Assembly: GCA_021794995.1 (NCBI GenBank)
Contig: JAJYPY010000013.1
Span: 1-33,283 of the forward strand
DNA from: Actinomycetes bacterium
GTDB taxonomy: Bacteria; Actinomycetota; Acidimicrobiia; Acidimicrobiales; RAAP-2
Reading direction: 5' to 3'
DNA: 33,283 bases
How positions within the stretch are numbered: the first letter of the stretch is position 1; each line of letters opens with the position of its first letter. The notes beneath the pieces were generated by a model. It worked only from the letters and a program-made list of their open reading frames with translations. It did not search any database and was not told where the DNA came from. The position numbers and the translations under genes are program-made. Positions 28,049 through 33,283 of the stretch are shown piece after piece.

Positions 28049-30394
28049 GTGAGCAGCTCCGGGAGCGTTCGAGTGACGCCGACCGCCACCCACTGGGGAA
28101 ACTACGACGTCGAGACGCGCGACGGCAGGGTCGTCGCCCTCCGTCCCACCCTCACAGATCCCGACCCGTCTCCCATCGGCTCCGGCATCGCGGCGGCACT
28201 GGACGACGCCGTGCGCCTTCGTCGCCCGATGGTGCGAACGAGCTGGCTCGAGCGCGGCCCTGCACCGGCCGAGGGCCGCCGCGGCCGGGAGGGGTTCGTC
28301 GAGGTCGGGTGGGACGAGCTGTTCGATCTCGTCGCGGGAGAGCTCGAACGGGTGACGTCCCGCTACGGGCACGAGGCGGTCTACGGCGGCTCGTACGGCT
28401 GGGGAAGTGCGGGCCGCTTCCACCACCCGCAGAGCCAGGTGCACCGCTTCCTCGCCATGCACGGCGGCTACACCGGCTCGGTCAACACGTACAGCTATGC
28501 GGCGCTCGAGGTCCTGCTGCCGCACGTCATCGGCGGTCATCCCACGAGCATCTTCGAGCGGATGCCCCTGTGGGACGAGGTCGCCGCGCACGGCGAGCTC
28601 GTGGTCGCCTTCGGCGGTCTTGGGCTCAAGAACACCCAGGTCAACCACGGCGGGGTGGGAAGCCACGGCGTACGGCGAGCCCAGCAGGACGCGGCCGAGG
28701 CCGGCGTGCGCGTCGTCAACGTCAGCCCGATCCGCGACGACGCCGCGGACTTCCTGCGAGCACGCTGGATCGCTCCACGTCCCAACACCGACACGGCGCT
28801 CATGCTCGGGATGGCGCACACGCTCGTTGAGGAGGGCCTGCACGACGAAGACTTCCTCGTACGTTGCTGCCACGGCTGGGGAGAGCTGCGCCGCTACCTC
28901 ACGGGAGGTGCCGACGGCACCGTCCGGGATGCCCGCTGGGCCGAGGCGATCTGCGGCGTCGACGCCGGCACGATCGAGGAGCTGGCCCGCCTCGTCGCCG
29001 GGCACCGCACCGTCATCGCCGTCAGCTGGTCGTTGCAGCGGGCCCACCACGGCGAGCAGGCCTATTGGGCGGCTGTGGCGCTTGCCGCCATGTCGGGCTC
29101 GATGGGAAAGCCCGGCGGGGGCTTCGCCGCGGGGTACGGCACCGAGGACGCCATCGGGCGACGCCGCCACCGCTGGCCCATCGCGGGACTGCCCCAGCCG
29201 GTGCACGGGGCCGGTCCCCCCATCCCCTCCATCCCAGTCGCCCGGGTCGCCGACATGCTCCTCAACCCCGGTGCCGAGATCGACTACGACGGAAGGCGGA
29301 TCCGTTACCCGGACATCAAGCTCGTCTACTGGTGCGGTGGCAACCCCTTCCACCACCACCAGGACTTGCACCGCCTCTTCCGGGCCTGGCAGCGACCAGA
29401 GACGGTCGTCGTCCACGACTCGTGGTGGACGCCGATCGCGCGCGCCGCCGACATCGTCGTCCCGGTGGCGACGCCCCTCGAACGCGACGACTTCGCCGCC
29501 TCACCGGTCGACAACTGGATCTCGGCCATGCACAAGGCCTGCGAGCCGCCGCCGGGCGTGCGCACCGATTACGAGGTGTTCTCCGAGATCGCCGGACGAC
29601 TCGGGTTCGGCGAGGAGTTCGCGGAGGGCCGGAGCGCGTTGGAGTGGGTCCGCCACCTTTACGACGTCACCCGTGAGCGGCTCGCCCGCGACGGCGTCTC
29701 CGTGCCGGACTTCACGCGCTTGTGGGACGAGGCCCGGGTCGAGCTGCAGAGCCCGCCGACCGAGCCCGAGGGGAGCTTCGCCGCCCTCCGGGCCGACCCC
29801 GAGTCCTTCGCCCTCGACACGCCGAGTGGTCGGATCGAGCTCTTCTCAGAGGTGATCGCCGGCTTCGGCTACGACGACTGCCCGGGCCATCCCTCCTGGC
29901 TGGAGCCGGCCGAATGGCTCGGGTCACCGCTCGCCGCACGCTTCCCGCTGCACCTCGTGACCAACCAGCCGAGCACCCGCCTCCACAGCCAGTACGACAA
30001 CGGCGAGACGAGCAAGGCTTCGAAGGTCGCAGGACGCGAGCCCCTCAGGATGCATCCCGCTGACGCCGCCGCCCGTGGCATCGCCGACGGGGATGTTGTC
30101 CGCGTGCGCAATGCGCGGGGCGCCTGCCTGGCCGGTGTCGTCCTGAGCGACGCCATCCGAGAGGGAGTGGTGCAGATCGCCACCGGCGCCTGGTTCGATC
30201 CCGTCTCGCCGGGCGATCCCGGGTCCCTCGAACGTCACGGCAACCCGAACGTCCTCACGCTCGACACCGGTACCTCCCGCCTCGCCCAGGGCCCGTCGGC
30301 GCTCACCGCGCTCGTCGAGGTCGAGCGGACGGATGCCGCCGACCAGCCCCCGGTGGAGGTCTTCACCCCGCCGCCCGTCGAGCGACCCACCTGA
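28049..30394 (+). CDS. Molybdopterin-dependent oxidoreductase, BisC/TorA/DMSO reductase-like
   Basis: YGGSYGWGSAGRFHHPQSQVHRFLAMHGGYTGSVNTYSYAALEVLLPHVIG...LVTNQPSTRLHSQYDNGETSKASKVAGREPLRMHPADAAARGIADGDVVRV; no signal peptide or N-terminal Fe-S motif. Confidence 0.9.
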   Translation: MSSSGSVRVTPTATHWGNYDVETRDGRVVALRPTLTDPDPSPIGSGIAAALDDAVRLRRPMVRTSWLERGPAPAEGRRGREGFVEVGWDELFDLVAGELERVTSRYGHEAVYGGSYGWGSAGRFHHPQSQVHRFLAMHGGYTGSVNTYSYAALEVLLPHVIGGHPTSIFERMPLWDEVAAHGELVVAFGGLGLKNTQVNHGGVGSHGVRRAQQDAAEAGVRVVNVSPIRDDAADFLRARWIAPRPNTDTALMLGMAHTLVEEGLHDEDFLVRCCHGWGELRRYLTGGADGTVRDARWAEAICGVDAGTIEELARLVAGHRTVIAVSWSLQRAHHGEQAYWAAVALAAMSGSMGKPGGGFAAGYGTEDAIGRRRHRWPIAGLPQPVHGAGPPIPSIPVARVADMLLNPGAEIDYDGRRIRYPDIKLVYWCGGNPFHHHQDLHRLFRAWQRPETVVVHDSWWTPIARAADIVVPVATPLERDDFAASPVDNWISAMHKACEPPPGVRTDYEVFSEIAGRLGFGEEFAEGRSALEWVRHLYDVTRERLARDGVSVPDFTRLWDEARVELQSPPTEPEGSFAALRADPESFALDTPSGRIELFSEVIAGFGYDDCPGHPSWLEPAEWLGSPLAARFPLHLVTNQPSTRLHSQYDNGETSKASKVAGREPLRMHPADAAARGIADGDVVRVRNARGACLAGVVLSDAIREGVVQIATGAWFDPVSPGDPGSLERHGNPNVLTLDTGTSRLAQGPSALTALVEVERTDAADQPPVEVFTPPPVERPT

Positions 30395-30424
30395 ACCGAC
30401 CCGTCGTCCGAGCCCCGCCGACGG

Positions 30425-30940
30425 TCACCCGCCGCGCGGCGGTTCTCCGCTCCCGTCGTCCGCGGTGCCGCCAGGCGCCCCCGGCGCCCCCGGCGCCCCC
30501 GACGCCCCCGGCGCCTGGCCGATCGTCGCGGAGATCTGGACGAACGCGAGGCGGATCTGCGCCAGGGCGTCGCGCAGGGACGGATGCGCCTCTCCGAGAC
30601 GCTCTCCGAGACCGTCGACGACGTAGCCGAGCGCGTCGATCGCGAGCCGGGCCTGCTCCAGGCGCGGCGGAGCGTCGGACAGATAGACCGCCGCGAGCTC
30701 GAAGAGGCCGTAGCAGTGGTTGGCCACGACCACGTCGGCCGGCGCTCCCGCGAGCTGACGGCGCAACGCCTCGACGTCGCTCGCGTCCGGTGGCTCCCCC
30801 GAGCCCCCCGTCCCGGCGTCGGCCGGACCCCCCGTCCCGGTGTCGCCCGGATCGCCCGGCGCCCCCGGACCCCCCGGTGGCGCCTGCGTATGGGGCTCTT
30901 CACGGATCGAATGCTCACCCGAAGGAGTCCAGAGGCTCAT
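30425..30940 (-). CDS. DUF1844-like protein with Gly/Pro-rich collagen-like tails
   Basis: Core VVVANHCYGLFELAAVYLSDAPPRLEQARLAIDALGYVVDGLGERLGEAHPSLRDALAQIRLAFVQI; located beside infC. Confidence 0.65.
   Translation of the reverse strand: MSLWTPSGEHSIREEPHTQAPPGGPGAPGDPGDTGTGGPADAGTGGSGEPPDASDVEALRRQLAGAPADVVVANHCYGLFELAAVYLSDAPPRLEQARLAIDALGYVVDGLGERLGEAHPSLRDALAQIRLAFVQISATIGQAPGASGAPGAPGAPGGTADDGSGEPPRGG
30473..30517 (+). repeat. 9-bp GGCGCCCCC tandem repeat encoding (GAPGAP)-like tail on the minus strand
   Basis: aggcgcccccggcgcccccggcgcccccgacgcccccggcgcc. Confidence 0.85.
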
Positions 30941-30945
30941 GCTGG

Positions 30946-30952
30946 TAGATTA
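30946..30952. promoter_or_regulatory. Bidirectional -10 element TAGATTA (plus TAGATT / minus TAATCT)
   Basis: Plus-strand TAGATT 30946-30951 and minus-strand TAATCT 30952-30947 overlap; minus element lies 6 nt from the ATG at 30940. Confidence 0.5.
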
Positions 30953-30991
30953 TGCAGCCGAGGAAGCGGGGCTCTCGGCTGACGGGCCTCC

Positions 30992-31017
30992 ACCCGGCCA
31001 CCCGTGGTGCGCCGGGT
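30992..31017 (+). promoter_or_regulatory. Strong hairpin in the infC 5' leader
   Basis: ACCCGGCCACC-CGT-GGTG(C)GCCGGGT: 11-bp stem with one bulged C; no following T-tract. Confidence 0.6.
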
Positions 31018-31105
31018 CGATGTGGCATTGCCCGGTCGGGCGTGGCTCCGCTTGCACGAGATGGTCGCGGAAGGACCGCCGGCCCGAGAGAGAGGACGAT
31101 GCCGA

Positions 31106-31681
31106 ATAGTCACCGCCACCGCACCTGAGCACCGGATCAACGACCGCATTCGGGCACGCGAGGTCCGCCTCGTCGACCCGGAGGGGCAGCAGCTCGGGAT
31201 CAAGCCCCTGCCCGAGGCGCTCACCATCGCCCGGGGCCTCGACATGGACCTCGTCGAGGTGGCCCCCATGGCGAATCCCCCGGTCTGCCGGATCATGGAC
31301 TACGGAAAGTTCAAATTCGACGAGGCGCAGCGTGCCAAGGAGAGCCGTCGCAAGGCCGTCCACGTCGGGCTGAAGGAAATGAAGTACCGGCCGAAGATCG
31401 GCCCAGGCGACTTCGACACCAAGACCCGGCAGGTGGCGCGCTTCTTGGACGAGGGCCACAAGGTCAAGATCACGATCATGTTCCGGGGGCGCGAGGTGTT
31501 CCACCCCGAGCTCGGCAAGAAGATCCTCGATCGCATCGCCGAGCAGATGGACGGGTCGGCGAAGGTGGAGGCGGAACCGCGGCTCGACGGCCGGAACATG
31601 GTGATGGTGCTGGCGCCGGACAAGCGGGCGAAGCAGTCGGCGGCGGCGCGACAGCGCAACGAGGAGCACCAGGAGGAGTAG
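31106..31681 (+). CDS. infC: Translation initiation factor IF-3 (proposed AUA start; ORF-track GTG at 31004 considered unlikely)
   Basis: RINDRIRAREVRLVDPEGQQLGIKPLPEAL...DLDLVEVAP-like MDLVEVAPMANPPVCRIMDYGKFKFDEAQ...GPGDFDTKTRQVARFLDEGHKVKITIMFRGRE; GAGAGAGAGGA SD at 31086-31096. Confidence 0.9.
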   Translation: MVTATAPEHRINDRIRAREVRLVDPEGQQLGIKPLPEALTIARGLDMDLVEVAPMANPPVCRIMDYGKFKFDEAQRAKESRRKAVHVGLKEMKYRPKIGPGDFDTKTRQVARFLDEGHKVKITIMFRGREVFHPELGKKILDRIAEQMDGSAKVEAEPRLDGRNMVMVLAPDKRAKQSAAARQRNEEHQEE

Positions 31682-31685
31682 GGAC

Positions 31686-31880
31686 ATGCCCAAGATGAAG
31701 ACCGACAGGGGGGCGGCCAAGCGCGTCAAGATCACGGGCAGCGGGCGCCTGCGGCGGCGCCAGCAGAATCGGTCGCACCTCCTCGAGAAGAAGACGAGCA
31801 CGAGGACCCGTCGGCTCTCGCGTGAGACCGACTTCTCCCCCGGAGACGAGCGGCGCGTGAAGCGCATGCTCGGCCTCTGA
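31686..31880 (+). CDS. rpmI: 50S ribosomal protein L35
   Basis: MPKMKTDRGAAKRVKITGSGRLRRRQQNRSHLLEKKTSTRTRRL. Confidence 0.96.
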   Translation: MPKMKTDRGAAKRVKITGSGRLRRRQQNRSHLLEKKTSTRTRRLSRETDFSPGDERRVKRMLGL

Positions 31881-31949
31881 GCCCCATCACCTGAGCGCGA
31901 CAAGCGCGACACGCACGACGAGCACGACGAGATCTGAGAGGAGCGAGCG

Positions 31950-32312
31950 ATGGCACGAGTGAAGCGCGCGGTCCACGGCCGCAAGCACCACCGCGCGGTG
32001 CTCGAGCAGGCGAAGGGCTACTACGGGAACAAGAGCCGGACCTATCGCGCCGCGAACGAGCAGCTGATGCACTCCATGCAGTACGCGTACCGCGATCGCA
32101 GGGCGCGCAAGGGGGACTTCCGCAAGCTCTGGATCCAGCGGATCAACGCGGCGGCCCGCCTGCACGGCATGAGCTACAGCCGGTTCATCGCCGGCCTGCA
32201 CGAGGCGGGAGTCGACGTGGACCGCAAGGTCCTCGCCGATCTGGCCGTGACCGACGACGCCGCCTTCGGCGCGCTCGTCGCCGTGGCGGACGCCGCATTG
32301 GCAGCGTCCTGA
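31950..32312 (+). CDS. rplT: 50S ribosomal protein L20
   Basis: [70 protein letters not shown]. Confidence 0.97.
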   Translation: MARVKRAVHGRKHHRAVLEQAKGYYGNKSRTYRAANEQLMHSMQYAYRDRRARKGDFRKLWIQRINAAARLHGMSYSRFIAGLHEAGVDVDRKVLADLAVTDDAAFGALVAVADAALAAS

Positions 32313-33103
32313 CGCTCGCGTACTCGCACCAGCGGGTACGGCGTATCCGGCGCCTGCTCCAGCGGCGGCCTGCACGCCATGCGGAGCGGGCCTTCGTGGT
32401 CGAGGGCATCGAGGTCATCCGCACGGCCCTCATGGCCGGCGCCGTCCCCGAGTCCCTGTACCTCGCTGCGGAAGGCGCAGGCGACCCCGGCCTCTCCGAG
32501 CTCGCAGCACGCGCGGCCGCACGTGGTGCCCGCGTGCTCGAGTTGGCGCCAGGCGTGATGGCGCGTGTCGCCGACACGGTGACGCCGCAGCCCGTGCTCG
32601 CCGTGTTCCCGATGGTCGACGTGCCCGAGGTGCCGGAGGGGGCGCGCCTGGTCGTCGTGATGGTGGACGTGCGCGATCCTGGCAACGCCGGCACGGTGCT
32701 GCGGACCGCCGACGCGGCGGGGGTCGACGCCGTCGTGTGCTGTGGCGGCACCGTCGACCCCTACAACCCCAAGACCGTGCGCGCGTCGGCCGGATCGCTC
32801 TTCCACGTCCCGCTCGTCGTGGGTGACGACCCGGTGCGCGTGCTCGACGAGCTGGCGGCTTTCGGATTGCGCCGGCTCGGTGCGGTGGTGCGCGGCGGGG
32901 AGGACTACGCGACCGTCGAGTGGACGGCGCGGATCGCGCTCGTGCTCGGCAACGAGGCGTCGGGGCTGCCCGACTCGATCCCGCTGGACGGGACGGTCGC
33001 CATCCCGATGGCCGGACGTGCGGAGTCGCTCAACGTCGGCATGGCGTGCGCGGTGCTGTGCTTCGAAGCGCTGCGCCAGCGCCGATCTACGATGCCCCGA
33101 TGA
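32309..33103 (+). CDS. TrmH/SpoU-family RNA 2'-O-methyltransferase (proposed CTG start 32309; alternative GTG 32396)
   Basis: [101 protein letters not shown] (SpoU motifs). Confidence 0.88.
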   Translation: MTLAYSHQRVRRIRRLLQRRPARHAERAFVVEGIEVIRTALMAGAVPESLYLAAEGAGDPGLSELAARAAARGARVLELAPGVMARVADTVTPQPVLAVFPMVDVPEVPEGARLVVVMVDVRDPGNAGTVLRTADAAGVDAVVCCGGTVDPYNPKTVRASAGSLFHVPLVVGDDPVRVLDELAAFGLRRLGAVVRGGEDYATVEWTARIALVLGNEASGLPDSIPLDGTVAIPMAGRAESLNVGMACAVLCFEALRQRRSTMPR

Positions 33104-33283
33104 ATTTCGACCAGCTCGAGCGCGACGGCGTCGACGCGCTCTCGGCCGCGTCGACCACCGACGCGCTGGGCGAAGCGGTCACGGCCGTGCTCGGCAAGCG
33201 CAGCGCGCTCGCCCGGGCGCACCGGGACCTCGGGGGTCTGGATCCCGACGCGCGCCGGGAGGCGGGGAGGGCGCTGCACGACG
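33100..33283 (+). CDS. pheS: Phenylalanine-tRNA ligase alpha subunit, N-terminal part (runs off window)
   Basis: [65 protein letters not shown] overlap with the trmH-like gene; expected infC-rpmI-rplT-trmH-pheS order. Confidence 0.82.
   Translation, partial: MNFDQLERDGVDALSAASTTDALGEAVTAVLGKRSALARAHRDLGGLDPDARREAGRALHD

Noticed and set aside
30401-30424. Bidirectional terminator CCGTCG-N12-CGACGG between the molybdoenzyme and DUF1844-like gene
   Set aside because: Only a 6-bp stem with a 12-nt loop and no T-tract; too weak to call
31004-31105. GTG 31004 as infC start
   Set aside because: Inside the loop of a stable hairpin, extension has no IF-3 similarity, and a good SD lies downstream at 31086-31096

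Overview
High-GC, almost fully coding chromosomal window from an Actinomycetota-type genome. The mIHF-type protein and the gene order suggest Actinomycetota, possibly Acidimicrobiia-like; this is inference. Plus-strand order: aroK(3' end)-aroB-aroQ-M24 peptidase-efp-nusB-pyrR-pyrB-pyrC-carA-carB-pyrD-pyrF-mihF-gmk-rpoZ-coaBC-metK-priA-like-def-[minus-strand DUF222/HNH gene]-fmt-rpe-ribD-ribBA-ribH-hisG-CSD-like-MFS-BisC/TorA-like molybdoenzyme-[minus-strand DUF1844-like]-infC-rpmI-rplT-trmH-pheS(5' end). No CRISPR array, phage, integrase, toxin-antitoxin or defence island was recognised. The most interesting signals are regulatory or structural: (1) a well-formed PyrR-binding RNA hairpin that sequesters the pyrR Shine-Dalgarno, with a second motif match at the pyrB/pyrC junction; (2) three CTGA stop/start junctions (mihF/gmk, metK/priA, rplT/trmH) where conserved N-termini imply CUG initiation; (3) infC apparently starting at AUA behind a structured leader; (4) a bidirectional TAGATTA promoter between the DUF1844-like gene and infC, plus several apparent leaderless genes; (5) many short GC-rich tandem repeats inside and between housekeeping genes; (6) expected genes missing from conserved neighbourhoods (pyrK, riboflavin synthase, rsmB). 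No clearly novel multi-gene system is evident.
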